64,000 bases of DNA from Stagonosporopsis chrysanthemi (lineage: Eukaryota; Ascomycota; Dothideomycetes; Pleosporales; Didymellaceae), in NCBI GenBank assembly GCA_022560025.1, contig JAFISE010000027.1, forward strand, positions 124,001 through 188,000, read 5' to 3'. Shown here in pieces: positions 12,124-23,838 of the stretch. Position numbers and translations under genes: made by a program. Every line of letters begins with the position of its first letter. The stretch's first letter is position 1. The notes below the pieces were generated by a model, which searched no databases, was not told where the DNA came from, and saw only the letters and a program-made list of their open reading frames with translations.

Positions 12124-15100
12124 AGTCTGCTCAGCGCGGTCAGTCACGCTTCTACTTGGGCGGGCCGCGATGCGCGCCCAACTCACTGCGTTGATTCTCG
12201 CGGGGCGCCAATGTGGGCGGTGCGAAAGTAAAGCTCTGCATCTGTGCCGTTTGGGGCAGCAATGGCCGTCCGGACGTCTCTGGCATGCCGTCGGTCTGTA
12301 TTGCTGCGCTGCTGGCGTTGATGGTTGCGATCGCGGGGTTGGCGGCGGACCGCTAGGTATGGGCGGTGAACAGCCAATCGCAGGGCGCGTCTGGGTTGCG
12401 AAATCTAGGCCGCTGTCCGCTGACGAGAACAGGCAAAGTCGAAGGCTTTCAGAGTTCAGCTGAAAGCTCAGGTGAGGCCGCCGAAAGCTGCTAATGTACA
12501 CTCTTAAGACGGGAGGGAAATCTCCGCCGCACCGGGCAAGGTTAGGATACACGGCAGATCAAGGCATATAGGGACCTAGGTGGAGTCGACGCCTGGCATG
12601 CCGGGATTTTGAGGATCGAGGGCAGCAGGTTCGCAGCGTGGTTCACGCGTGCAGTGGCGCCTGTATACTTGACCACGAGTGTATGAAGGGGCAGATGCAG
12701 ACCGGGCGGGCGAGGATTAAACGAACGCCCCGTCGTGAGGGGACGATGGATGCGACGTGCAGGAGCGTGCCGCTGCACCTGGGAACTGCCGTTAGGGTGC
12801 TGTGGGGGGGTGTCTGGCGCTGGACTGTAGGGGTGTGCTGGCCCACGTCTGGTAAAGTGGAGATGGAGGAACAAGTCTGCGAAACTGGACTCGTGGCTCA
12901 CGCCTTTGCTGGAGGGACGACGCTGCTATTAAGGACGCCGAGAATCAACGTCTGACAGATGGTGGCCTTTCCTGTCGCACAGCGACACAAAGCTCTCACT
13001 CAGCTTTGTTAGGCGCAAAACCTCTGAGCGACAGTCCCCCCAACATACGTCTGTCTGGAGGACCAAGACAATAGTGGCGGGTGCACTGTTTGGGTCGTGC
13101 GGTAAGAAATTCAGAGCCACATTGCCGCCCGTTAGACGTCTCACACACGCGGGTTCGAGGGCCTGCCTCTGATAGGCGATTACGAGGCCTGAGTCGCGGT
13201 CGCGCGTCTCGAACTACGGCTGCTGCTCAGATATCCACGCCGTTCATTTGCCATCAATGTGGATCTTTGCACACATGGCAAGGCTTTGGTAGCTTCCATC
13301 GTCGACGTCGACGGCGCTGCAAACGGCCTGGTGGGCCAGTCCCTAGAAATTACCTCGCTTCGTGCTAGCCTCGATGACGAAAACCTATGCCTCACCCAGT
13401 CCTTAGCAAAATGCAAAGATCACCAGCACAGATCTGTAAAGGGGTACAGGTTTGAAAGGTGTGTGCCTTGCACCACTACCATGGCACGCATGGCCTGCGG
13501 CGAAACTGACACATGTCCATGCAGCAGGTGCCGATGGCGTCCATCGCCGCCTGCAAGAGGGATGCTGCGGCCTCTCACCGCATCCGTCGGCCACACCTCC
13601 ACGTTCTGAGATTCGATGTCGTGTTTGACAGAGCCTTTCCGCCTGGTTGGGCATGAAGATGATCCCGCCTGCACTTGTGGCAGAACCACAATCAAATTAG
13701 GACGCATTCGTGATGTGACCTCGGCGAATTAAAAGCGGCTCTGGATGCAGGGAAACGGCAGGCGCTTCACCATGGGGGTAGCTCGCATAAACGATATTTC
13801 TCGAAGTCACAGCTCCTCCGTCGCAGGCGCCTGTTGTGCGCCTCCACGAATGCAAGTTTGACAGCAATAATTTGTGATAGGGCGGGTCTGCCTGAGCCGA
13901 ACACGAACCCATGACATTGCATGAAGCCTTCAAATAACGATCATTTCTGCGCTATTCGCATAGGCTGACGGCTTGTGTACCAGATTGCCGGATTCATTCT
14001 CATGATTTCTGTTTGCAACAACGCTGCAGCTGATCAACCGGTGTGTCGCGCTAAGGGGTGAGATTTGGGCGACAATTGCGGGCTGCTTGGTCCAGAAGAT
14101 ACTTTGACAACATTGTTGGAATAACAAGGTTGTTCCATGGAGCTTAACACCGCCTTCGCTATGTATGTGACGCTGGCATGCCAGCCTCAGCTCCTTTTCC
14201 TCCGAACGTCCTGTTCAGTAAGCATATGACATGGGATGGCATCTCGCAAGATGAAGGGGAACTTCGTCGGCTGCTCCCGCGACCGAAACATGACGGAATC
14301 GTTGCGCAGTCGGCACGTGTATAGTCAACCGCAATGCTGGCACTGCAGACCCGAGTACTGGGGAAGGGGTTTCTTCGGCGAGTCCGTGTTCCTGAACGTG
14401 CACAGGGAAGCCTGGTTGTGTTGATCGTCAAGGAACAAGCAAGTCGACAGTGGTGCTGTCCTGTCGTTGCACTCGCAAGCTTCGAGAAGTTCCCACACTT
14501 GGCCGCGGAAGACACGGGAACCGGTAAGCCTCCATGCGTCTAGCGGCAGAAGCTGTCAACTGTCGTGCTGTCGTCCAATGTGTGAAGTGCATGTGCTCGG
14601 CAACGCTGGAGGGACACTTTTCCCCATCGAGCTCCCCAGCAAGCCATGCGGTCCAGGGTAGCTCTTTGATCTGTCGATGAAGGTCGCTTGCAGCCACACT
14701 ACGTAACGTGTCGAACAGCAGATGCGTGTGCACGCCCGTCGTCCGCCAGCCCATGGGGCTGCGGCACAGTCTGGAACTTGCAGTCACTCTTGGCTGGCAA
14801 TGGATGTTTGGAGAAGCCGCGAAGAAGCTCCGTCTGAGCGCCTGGAAGGTACGGTGTGAGAAGCGGAAACAATAAATGACTTGCAGGAGGTTCCTGGTGA
14901 TATCCCAGGGAAGCGCTAGGCAAGCCCGGGCGTATTGAGGGTGTGAACAACATCGAACCCCACAAACCTTGAATACTCCCCTGTATCAGCGGGTAATCTG
15001 TCGGGATATTATTGCCATTCGTATTGCTAACTGGCTTGTCTGGCTGCTGCCGCCGGCCGTTGGGTGGTGGTGGAGAGCTTGCCAATCACCAATCAGTGTG

Positions 15101-15314
15101 GCAAGCTGACACATCTCGCCTGCCTTTGCCGGTGCAGGATGCAATGACGAGCTGCAAGGTGGGGGTCTTGGCGATGGCTTTGTCACCAAAAATTGAGGCG
15201 ACAACAGCACAACTACTGTGCAGCCATACTCTGCGACAACAGTCTGCAGCTAGATTGATCCTGCATTCTGCGCATAGATATTCTTTGCTTGGCACAGAAG
15301 CCGCTGCAGCCGTC
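12124..15314. other. Intergenic (3.2 kb), divergent promoters
   Basis: This lies between the divergent regulator (-) and CIA2 (+) genes. Only overlapping short ORFs without domains are seen (for example 13420-13707, 14428-14787, minus strand). No repeats or RNA genes were recognised. The long frame 15012-15314 that runs into CIA2 is taken as its 5' leader. Confidence 0.45.
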
Positions 15315-15962
15315 ATGGATCTCGACAAGGACAACGCCAACCCTACAATCTTGAACCCTTCTGACCTGCCTTCACGTCGCCGTGAGTCGAATGCTGGCAA
15401 GCGTGACGATGGAGGCTCAGGACTATTTGACGACTTGGTTCCACGGTACACCTACTTGAGCGACCCTTTCGACGATCCTTTGTCGGCGAGTGACTCTGAT
15501 GATGTTGTCGAGAACATCGACGAACAGGAGATCTATGGCATGTGACATATGCCAAATGATGTAGCAGAGTAGTAGGCTAACTGCTATGTGACAGACCTCA
15601 TCTCCACTATCTCTGATCCAGAGCACCCGCTGTCTTTAGGTTCACTAGCCGTAGTGAACCTTCCTGATATCCGTATCCTGCCCCCTGTCTCGCCACGATC
15701 CTCCATCAGCACGGTTGTGGTTGAGATTACGCCAACCATTACCCACTGTTCGCTAGCAACTGTCATTGGCTTGGGTGTGCGCGTTCGGCTCGAACAGGCC
15801 CTGCCTCCCCGCTTCCGCATTGACGTGCGCATTAAGAAGGGTACCCATAGCACGGACGAAGCTGTCAACAAGCAGCTAGGCGACAAGGAAAGAGTCGCAG
15901 CTGCCTTGGAGAACGGAACCCTGATGGGCGTTTTGAGGAAGATGCTCTCGACCTGCGAATGA
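15315..15962 (+). CDS. CIA2: Cytosolic Fe-S cluster assembly factor, MIP18/CIA2 family, 196 aa
   Basis: Two exons, 15315-15537 and 15595-15962. The exon 1 acidic segment (FDDPLSASDSDDVVENIDEQEIY) runs into DLISTISDPEHPLSLGSL, the conserved start of the DUF59/MIP18 domain. Then come VVNLPDIRILPP, EITPTITHCSLATVIGLGVRVRL (with the reactive-Cys-region THCS) and a C-terminal KGTHSTDEAVNKQLGDKERVAAA. This full series is characteristic of CIA2/FAM96B, which with MMS19 and CIA1 delivers Fe-S clusters to cytosolic and nuclear apoproteins such as DNA polymerases and helicases. PSO2, a DNA repair gene, lies elsewhere in this window but is not a known client. The reading frame closes only if the intron starts with GC (see separate entry). 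The ATG at 15315 gives the normal family length. Confidence 0.92.
15538..15594 (+). other. Non-canonical GC-AG intron in CIA2
   Basis: The exon ends ..GAGATCTATG, the intron opens GCATGT and closes ..TGTGACAG. Joining at G|AC gives EIYDLIS, the family sequence. The only nearby GT (15541-15542) leaves the frame wrong for the acceptor at 15594, and the other AGs upstream lead to stops. GTATGT would be a perfect donor, so this is a one-base T-to-C change of it. Confidence 0.75.
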
Positions 15963-17211
15963 GCCAGTCGCCGACACGACCATTGACCACGAACAAGACA
16001 CGAATCCACGACTTGAATGATCGCACACATCAGGAAGCATGAGCCTGGTGAAGGACTCGGATAAGCAAGAATAGCTACATAGTGGCCTTGCTATCGAGCA
16101 GGTTCTTGGCTATCAGCCAGACTTGAGCTCTAATCAAGACAACCATACACAATAGCGCCGGCATGCATACGCAATAGGGCAAAGTCGGATGTTGTACACG
16201 CTACCGAATTGCGTGTATCTACATATGAGGACAAGCAAGTCTTCATATGTGACGGAACTATATTCAAGGTTTTCAGCAAATCAAGAAGTTGAAACAGCCT
16301 GGCCGAAAACATTGAATTGAGTTTTGCTCGACAGCATAATCAAACTTCCTTCGCGAGCATTCTTGTTTGCACCACACATCGTTGTACTCCCTTGTTCAGT
16401 GACATGCATGTTCACATATTGATTCGTACACGAGTTCGTTCATTCGCGCTGCGCTTTGTCGCATGTGGCAAACACAATGTGCAGATCGTGCCAGAGTTGG
16501 GTAGATCTTCGGTGCACAACCTGCCACTTCGACTTTGCCTTGTCACAACTGAATCTATGCAATTGGAGCAGGAAAAGCAAAAGTACTGTGCAACTTTGAG
16601 CGTTTTCGGCTAGAGCGGCATCTAAGGCCTCCTAGGCGGGCGACGACCGCTGGCATGTGCTATCCCTTACATGTCTTTATGCTCTCTTCTTCTTCTAAAC
16701 CATCTAGTCTTTCCTAGCCTGCGCGTTTTCTTCTTGAGCCTCGCGACAAGCGATGCAGGCCATTGTCATAGCTGCACTGAAAACATTAACGGATCTGCAT
16801 GCTACTATTGGGATACTCCCTTCATCACCACCAAAGAATCCTTCTGAGATAATTTTGATGCTACCATGCCAGTCGTCACTATCGATGAACATGATGGGTA
16901 GGATGCAGATCGAGAAGTGTCGTCTTATTGACATCCATGGTTTTCAATAATTCCGCATGTTCTTTCTTGGTATTCGAATGTCGACAGCGTACCGACCGAT
17001 ATTCGCTGGTTATTGTAGGGGACCGGACCAGTTTTCTTGTCCAAAATAATTTGGTTGCGGATCAACGTCAGATCATTGCTCATCCCATAGGCTGTGAGTT
17101 GTCCTTTGGTCCGTATGTCTTCACCTTCAGGCTGATGAGTTTGTTTCCTGGCCATCAGCACTGTCGTTGAATGATACCCATTTCTCAAAGTGCAAGAAGC
17201 CTTCGAACAAC
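15963..17211. other. Intergenic, nothing firm
   Basis: Short ORFs on both strands, for example 16934-16704 and 17188-16925 (minus), look mildly protein-like but have no recognisable domain or splice partners. They may be relics. Confidence 0.4.
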
Positions 17212-18338
17212 ATGCTTACGACATTACCGCCTGAACTCATCGAGACTATACTGTGTGAAGCAGTCAGAGACCTTACACCGCCCGTGTCAGTTACTGGCGA
17301 TAGACTACTTCTTCGCGTTCACCGGGACTCCCCCTGGCTGTCAGCTTCGCAATACAAGCGCTACAGTTCCGGCTGAGATGTCGCAAGATCTACGCTCTTT
17401 CTTGGAGATCCTTTGCCCACGTCCTTGGCCACACACTCTTCGACATCCGGTCACGCGAAAGTTTCGAAAACCTCGACAAGATTGCCAGATGTGCAGATCT
17501 ATCTAGTTGGGTGAGAAGACTGACGATCGGCTGCTTCGTGACATGGCAGGGCTATCCGTTTGGCCATCCACGTGCACCGTCAGAAGCAGACATCAGCACA
17601 CGTTGCCGGAAAAATTTGGGACGAATACGCCGCAAGAAGCGGTCGTGGTTTCCTAGAGCGTTCTTCTGGAAGCCTGACTGTGTTGTCGAAGAGATGCGCG
17701 TTACAGGTGTGCCGCGCAGGCTTTGGACGTACAGCAATTCTGAAGTCGATCTCCTCACGTCGACCTTTGCCGACCGCCTTCGGAATTTTACCAACCTCAA
17801 GGAGATTAGCTACGTCTAGAATCCACAGATGCTTCCCATGCGCTACAGCAATGTTCTTCACGAGGTGATGGCCACCAATAACGACTTTAGGTACTGGGAA
17901 GACAACGGGAATTACTACCACGGAGGCTCTGGCGCCCACTTCGGACTCAAGGTCACCATTGAAGCCTTAGCACAGGCACGTGTCGCGCCTCGCAAGCTGG
18001 AAATCGCGGTCGAGATGGATTCGCAACACGCCTTTCTTACTTACGCAGATCCGATTGCCCTGAAAGCCGATTGCCAGAATGTACAAGACTTGACCCTAAT
18101 AGAAGCATACTAGCCCGTGACTTCAGAAGCTAGCCTTTTACATACTCGTGGCCCAGTGACACTCATCACAGAACGGCTCTTTCCAGCTTTGCGGTCACTC
18201 AAGGTGGCCAAATTCGAGCAAAAAGATTCATGTGATTCGCGGATCCACCCAATTGTCGTCCTGGCTGGAAACATTTGGCAATGGTTTTCTTCCACGAAAA
18301 TCCACCGAGCATTTTGCAGCGTAATAGCAGGTTTCTGA
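17212..18338 (+). pseudogene. Decayed F-box/LRR-like gene (copy 2)
   Basis: The start at 17212 gives an F-box-like LPPELIETILCEAV. A 50-nt intron (17317-17366, GTTCAC..CTACAG) sits at the place equivalent to the intron of copy 1 and joins to CRKIYALSWRSFAHVLG, then FDIRSRESFENL and WVRRLTIG. From 17367 to 18338 a single frame is kept except for two in-frame TAG codons (17817-17819 and 18111-18113). Paralogue similarity (GAHFGLKVTIEALA against GAHFGLHIVIEALA of copy 1) continues past the first stop, and the stop column aligns with a Cys codon in copy 1. Both are therefore nonsense mutations in what was an approximately 358-codon gene. The remaining coding signal is good, so decay looks recent. 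A truncated N-terminal product is possible. Confidence 0.75.
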
Positions 18339-19039
18339 ATTACTTCAGCGTTGGCTCTACAAGAGTTGTCCTACACGAACCAACATAATCATCCATCCGG
18401 TACATAGGGCTGGATGCACTACACTTGTGCTGAATATCAATTATGAGGCGTGGCAATGCATAGAAATGAGATGCGCATGACGTTTCTGGCGGTCCTCAAT
18501 GTAAAGCTTGGGTGACTGAATTAAACATGTTGTAGTATTTCAAGGGGTGGAAAGGTTAAGTGCAGAGGAGCAACCATGGGCGGAGGATGGGTTAAGACGA
18601 GTTGTTCACGAGTAGCTGTGCAAATATGTTGTAGAAATTCGATGGTTACAAGGAGCTATGGGTGCCATGTGTTTGCCCTTAACGTACCATTGTTCTGTAG
18701 TGATGTGTTCGTACTCACTATGCCACTTTGACATTCCTGCACGTGTTCAAAGCTTGATTCGCGAGTGCGCATACCAGACACAGTCGCGTTTGTATTATTT
18801 TGAGTTTTATTAGTATTTTGCAAATTCTACTCAGAGCGGCAGGTACTTTGGTACTGTGTGGCAGATCCTGAATAGAAGTTAGGTTCAAGTATGGTTCACT
18901 CGATCGAAATATTCAGATTCACCCATTCATCAATATATTTCACCTACATAACGAGACTGGCTGCCCCTTCCCTCGAGTTGATTTTCACAGAAAAACTCTC
19001 TACTTTCCAAGACTAAACCTCTTCAAAGCAACATCAGTC
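18339..19039. other. Intergenic, 5' region of the intact F-box-like gene
   Basis: Somewhat AT-rich with no domain-bearing ORF. A pyrimidine-rich CTCTCTACTTTCC-type stretch lies about 45 bases upstream of the ATG at 19040, as often seen in fungal promoters. Confidence 0.45.
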
Positions 19040-20287
19040 ATGGATTTCATCTCAACTCTTCCCTTCGAGATCCTGGAGAACATCCTTCTGTTCACAGTGA
19101 CTCCAGTCCCCACGCCTATGGGGATCAACGCTTCAACAAACATGGCTGTCCCACGCTGGGAGCAAGAGCTCCAGTCTGGAGAAAGCGCCCTTGCGCAAAT
19201 GCTTTCCCCACGCCTTGTATCTGTCTGCTTCTGCGCCGCATCATGGAACCCATTCGGCAAAGTCCTCGGAGAGACAATGTTTGACCTTCGTTCCCGAGAC
19301 AGTCTGGGCCATCTAATGGCTGTCTCTTCGTGTAAGTCCTTGGTACCATGGGTCAAGAAGCTCACAATTGGGTTCTACAGGCCCCCAAAGGGGCTTAAAT
19401 CCCGCCACACCAAAGATGATGTGGCGCAGGATCTCGGCTTCGCTGGTCTGCAAGAGTTGGAGCGGGTTCATGCTGTGGAATTGTCGTGGTGGCCCGATGT
19501 GTTGAGATTCCAAGGGGAGGATACAGAGGATTGCAAGATGGCTTCCCCGTCTTTCGAAAACTCAGACACAGAGTGGTTCCTCTATACTGTGGCAAGGTGT
19601 CTGAAGACCCTGAAAAATCTTGACAATATATGCTATTCATTCGACACACAAATTCTGCCTGCACGGTATAGGCCGGTTGTCCAGCACATGGCTGCGTTCC
19701 AGCTCACTCCTTACGTGAGTATGAGTATCCGACACAGGGCCCAACAAGGTCTGGATCTTCTCTTGCAGGCCATGGATATGAGTGGCACATGCCCCAGTAA
19801 ACTAGACATCTGCACGCTCCTAGATGGTAAAGCATCCGCGGAGGCAACGCCCACGGAAGTACTCCAAAGGGCATGCTCCCAAATCACTGAACTCACGGTC
19901 AGATCCAATGAAGTGGCGAGCCTTGATCACTGCAGCGTCCTCCAGCACTGCGGCAAGGATCTAAAGACGCTCAACCTCCTCGTCACCGACGATGCCCCGC
20001 ATTCGCTTTTTCCAAACGAGGATTGGCAAATCCGTATCCCACGCCTGGTGAAGGCAGTCAAACACCTGAACGTAAACTTTCTTCGCATCCAGCTTGGTAC
20101 CGACACATCATGGGCGCAGACCGACTATAAGAGGTGGCATCAGTTCGATCTTCCTGTGGCGAAAAGCAGGTCGGAGGGGTGGCTAGACGGGGTTGCAAAC
20201 GGTGTACAGGTGCAGCCAAAGGGATTTTGTGCATATCTGAAGAGGTATGGGGCTTGGGACGGTGAGCATCGCGAGTGGGGTCGGTAA
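19040..20287 (+). CDS. F-box-like / LRR-like protein, intact family member, 415 aa
   Basis: A single uninterrupted exon. The N-terminus has the F-box-like helix LPFEILENILLFTV. It is followed by FDLRSRDSLGHL and LVPWVKKLTIGFY, which match the two decayed relatives at 4.3-5.7 kb (minus) and 17.2-18.3 kb (plus). The rest alternates Leu-rich strands and helices (LKTLKNLDNICYSF, ITELTVRSNEV, LKTLNLLVTDD, VKHLNVNFLRI) in the manner of degenerate leucine-rich repeats. Such proteins usually serve as substrate receptors of SCF ubiquitin ligases, but the F-box is short and divergent. That role is therefore inferred only. The gene lacks the first intron of its relatives, so it may be a more distant paralogue or have lost the intron. 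Confidence 0.8.
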   Translation: MDFISTLPFEILENILLFTVTPVPTPMGINASTNMAVPRWEQELQSGESALAQMLSPRLVSVCFCAASWNPFGKVLGETMFDLRSRDSLGHLMAVSSCKSLVPWVKKLTIGFYRPPKGLKSRHTKDDVAQDLGFAGLQELERVHAVELSWWPDVLRFQGEDTEDCKMASPSFENSDTEWFLYTVARCLKTLKNLDNICYSFDTQILPARYRPVVQHMAAFQLTPYVSMSIRHRAQQGLDLLLQAMDMSGTCPSKLDICTLLDGKASAEATPTEVLQRACSQITELTVRSNEVASLDHCSVLQHCGKDLKTLNLLVTDDAPHSLFPNEDWQIRIPRLVKAVKHLNVNFLRIQLGTDTSWAQTDYKRWHQFDLPVAKSRSEGWLDGVANGVQVQPKGFCAYLKRYGAWDGEHREWGR

Positions 20288-22003
20288 TAGGCAGGACTGG
20301 AATGGGAGGTTCAGCTTGAGCGTGAGGGAGGACTCGTCTATATCCGTTCGTTATAGCGGGCTGTAGACATTCTGCCGTAATATGAAGTTCATATAACTAT
20401 ACGAATTAATGGATTCATGTCATGAATCATGGCGCTAACGTCACTCCCGCTACTAATTACTCAGGCGACTGAAGGCTCTTACCACAGCATAGGTGTTTAT
20501 TGGCGTAGACCGACAGATAGATCGCACCGTGAGTTGAGGTTCTAGAGAAAACGAGCCTGTCTAACAGCCAACAGATGAGAAAAAGCAAACGGACAATGCA
20601 TGACAGCAGCTCACCAGGGCAGCTTTTCTCCATCAGCAACAGTAGCGGCGTTAACACCCTCAGCCCTCCGAGCCGAGGTTTCTCTCCAACACGGGCAATG
20701 AAACATCCAGTCCAAATCTCATTCTTCGACCGCAGCCCCCACCCCACGGCAGTATCTACCCGCACTCCTTCCTTGCGAACACCATTGAAACCCCCATACA
20801 TATCATACCTTCATCCAACCACTATGTAAAACACAAGAATTCCCAAGCCAAATCTTCACCCAGGGATCCGCCAAGCATCCTTCTCCTCCACCAACTCCGA
20901 CCAAAAGAAAGATCGCGGAGAGCAAACAGCTCGCAAGATCCAGAATCGCACTCCACCGTGCCGGCACATCCGCTGGCTAGCCTCAAACCTATCGTCTTAT
21001 GCCAAAAAACGACTGAAACCCACCTCACAAACCGGCACCATGCCCAACGGACTCTACAACGCAGCGCACACTAATCCCAAATACTTACCTCCTAGCAACC
21101 ACACTCCCGTCTGACAGCACTCAAGCACCACCCGATTGCGCCACACACCCGCTCGCCCAGCGGCGCGGCCAGCGTGCGTTGGTGGCTGCTGCACGGGTTG
21201 AGCGCCGGTCAGCCAATCAAGGGCGCCCTGGCGGAAGCGTGTTTCGGGGCGCCGTGCGCGAATCGATTTGACGTGACATGAAACGGGATCGGACCCACGC
21301 CTAATAAACATGGAAATTTCTCTGGTGGGTTGGTCATCAGAAGAAGGAGGGGAGGGAGGTATATAGAGGTGTGTGTGGGTATGCTGGGAGGGGCGATCGT
21401 TTCCTGTTCCTGAGGGATTCGTTTCGGGCTCTACAGCGAAGTATATACAGCGGTACATCAGCGACGGACAACAAGAGGAGCAACGCGCGGGCGCGATAAC
21501 AGCTATTGGCGCAGTACCATTCGTCTAGGTCTGGATCTTGATCGGGATTACCTACACTCGAAGCAGCTTCACCGGGGCCACTTTTTCTGGATTCCGCCGT
21601 CAGCGTGGGAATAAGCAGTCGGAAACCGAGATTGCGCTCGCTACACATTTACACGAGAGTTCTGCAGCCACACTTCATCGCTAACCGCAAGTGGGGGGTT
21701 CGATAAAGGTTGTGTGATATCTTCTGCTCAGCCGCAGACAGCGTCCCTTTGTTAAGAAGGACGCTGCTCCCTGTCACTTGCGCGGGTTTTGGCACTGTCC
21801 TGCGACGACTGCCGATTGGCACTACGATATATCATCCTCGTGTCTTGAGCACCGCTTCTATATCCACTTGGGACGACACGGACGCTGTCGAGCACACAAA
21901 GCAACAAAGGCACCTTATCAGCCTGCAACCGAACCGCACGAATAACGCCCTGTGGACAGCTTTACAACTTCATCATCACCACCCTCCACACCTCACCGAT
22001 ATC
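20288..22003. other. Intergenic (1.7 kb)
   Basis: No domain-bearing ORF. The 3' part (21710-22003) is open and continuous with the small membrane ORF and is probably its leader. Nothing else was recognised. Confidence 0.4.
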
Positions 22004-22147
22004 ATGTCAACCAGCGTGGGCACAATCGTCGTCTCGGTCTTCGAGCTCGTCGCCTTCATTACGATGATCGTGATCCTGTTCTCCCACCTTGGACACGGGG
22101 GGTTCAATCCAGGGGCGCCTTTTCTTCCTGAAGCGGGTGGGCACTGA
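22004..22147 (+). CDS. Putative small single-pass membrane protein, 47 aa
   Basis: A short ORF with one clear hydrophobic helix (IVVSVFELVAFITMIVILFSHL, about residues 7-28), followed by a Gly/Pro-rich tail ending in GGH. The ATG at 22004 follows an A/C-rich leader typical of fungal starts (CCGATATCATG). No family is recognised. The long upstream in-frame opening (from 21710) lacks coding character, so the short form is preferred. It faces the 3' end of DUS2, 320 bases away. It could be a conserved fungal micropeptide or a chance ORF. Confidence 0.45.
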   Translation: MSTSVGTIVVSVFELVAFITMIVILFSHLGHGGFNPGAPFLPEAGGH

Positions 22148-22468
22148 AGGGGGCGAGTGCATCGGCTGGAAACCCGATAACGATGGGCGGATGAGAAGAG
22201 AAGACTATTGGTATCGCGTGGAAGGAGAATAACAGGAGAGAGTAAGGAAGTGGCGGACAATGTGAAATTTGGCCATGATACAAGAAGAGCGGGGAGAGGA
22301 GTGTGGATACTGGATTTCTTTCTTTTCCTTTAGACTTGCACCACGCGCGGTTTGCTGCGCCGTGCTGCCTTTCCTTCCTGTAAATGCTTGCGAAAACGCC
22401 GCGCCATATACCCCCAACCTTGCAATGCAATAGATACCCATCATGACCACCGCGAGTTCGACCTCTGT
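22148..22468. other. Short convergent gap
   Basis: 3' UTRs of the small membrane ORF (+) and DUS2 (-). Nothing further was seen. Confidence 0.5.
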
Positions 22469-23838
22469 CTAAGCAGCCAGGGCGGTCGCAACTTCGGCTG
22501 TGGACGCCATGCCGCCATCGATGACGGCGGAGTCAGGCACCTTGACACGCTTTGCGTCTGGCTCTTGCTCTTGTTCGTGTCCTCCGTCTGCGTCCTGCTG
22601 CAGGCTCTCCTTGACGCGCTGACGCTTCTGCGCTTTGCTGAGTTCCTCCTTTGGTATTCCCAGATGCTGGTCTACGATCTTTGCTCTCTCCAGCAAATCC
22701 TCCACGTCTTCCAGCCCCAGAGCCTTGATCACGTCGGTGTAGCACTTGCTCTTGTTCATGGCCCTGTACGCATCTTCGCGCCCCGGAATCATCTGCCCAA
22801 GCAGGTACTTTGTGTTGCCCCAACGGTTTTCGACCTGGAGGGCGAGCTTCATGTACTCAGCCACCACTGTCTTCCATTGGCTCTTCCATTCATGTGGGCC
22901 GCCCTCAGCGTCTGGGCGGAAGCAGCTGGGGTTCTTCTCGGCCTCGGTTGCGATCATGGCGCCGTCGACGTTGAACTCTTTCATAAGCGCGAATGCCTCT
23001 GTTCGACTTGTGACATCGCCGTTCATGACGCAGGCAACGCCTGCAGCGTGACATATCTCACCGACCATCTTCAGCTGCCCTCGAATCGCCCTCTCCCTGG
23101 GCCGCATGGGTGTCGTGCGGCAGTGTACTGTGAGGCCTGTAATGCCTGTCTGGACCAGTCTCTCCACCAGCTTCCTCGTGTCCTCTGGATCGTCCAAGAT
23201 GCGGATCTTGACACTGATACCAATCTCGTACGGCTTGCCGACCTCCTCCACCAGGCTTGTCAAGATGTTGCAGAGCAGATCTGGCGTCTTCAGCAGCGCG
23301 GCGCCCATACCTCCCGCGGTTGAGAACGGCTTTGGGCAGCCAGAATTTACGTCAATGCCTGCTACGTCGCCGGCAACCATTTTGGCAGCCTGCACAGCGA
23401 GCTCAGGATTCGCGGTGCCCATTTGGTAGATCAGCTTGCCTTTCTCGAGCTCTGGGTGGATGCGGTAAAGGACGGACTCGCGATTCTCGGGATCGAGGTG
23501 TGGGTTCTTAAGTTTCGAGGTGGGTAGGCGCGACCATTCGAGAGTTTGCGTATGCGGGTTGAGGCGCCGTGTTGTGCCGATTATTGCACGATCGATGGTC
23601 TCGGGGCCTGAGCCACTGTCAGTATAGATCAGGATAGATATAATGCATGCAGCTCACCCCACACCAAATCTGCGCCGTAACTCAGCGCAAGTAGCCGTGA
23701 AGGCAGCTCGCCGGAGCGCACCATGGGTGCAAGCACGACGCAGCCGCGGTAGTCGACGCCATTCTTTGGGATAGGCACGTGTGCAGGCTTGGAAGTAGCC
23801 ATTGCTCGTGTTATCGTGCGGTAGAAAGTCCGAAGCAT
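22469..23838 (-). CDS. DUS2: tRNA-dihydrouridine synthase 2 (DUS2/SMM1 family), 439 aa
   Basis: Two exons: 23838-23658 and 23607-22469, intron GTGAGC..CTCAG (50 nt), joining ADLVWG to PETIDRAI. The FMN-binding TIM barrel starts with VVLAPMVRSGELPSRLLALSYGADLVW. The active-site loop GIDVNSGCPKPFS carries the catalytic Cys. Further barrel motifs are VKIRILDD, GLTVHCRTTPMRPRE and VMNGDVTSR. After the helical domain, a charged low-complexity tail (KESLQQDADGG.. and a KR-rich patch) ends the protein, and no double-stranded RNA-binding domain is present. The enzyme reduces uridine 20 in the D-loop of cytoplasmic tRNAs using NADPH. The start MLRTFYRTITRAMATS has a possible mitochondrial-type presequence; a second Met at 23802 could give a cytosolic form. 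Confidence 0.95.

Noticed and set aside
22352..23323. 323-codon plus-strand ORF over DUS2
   Set aside because: Antisense shadow of DUS2, whose catalytic motifs identify the real strand.
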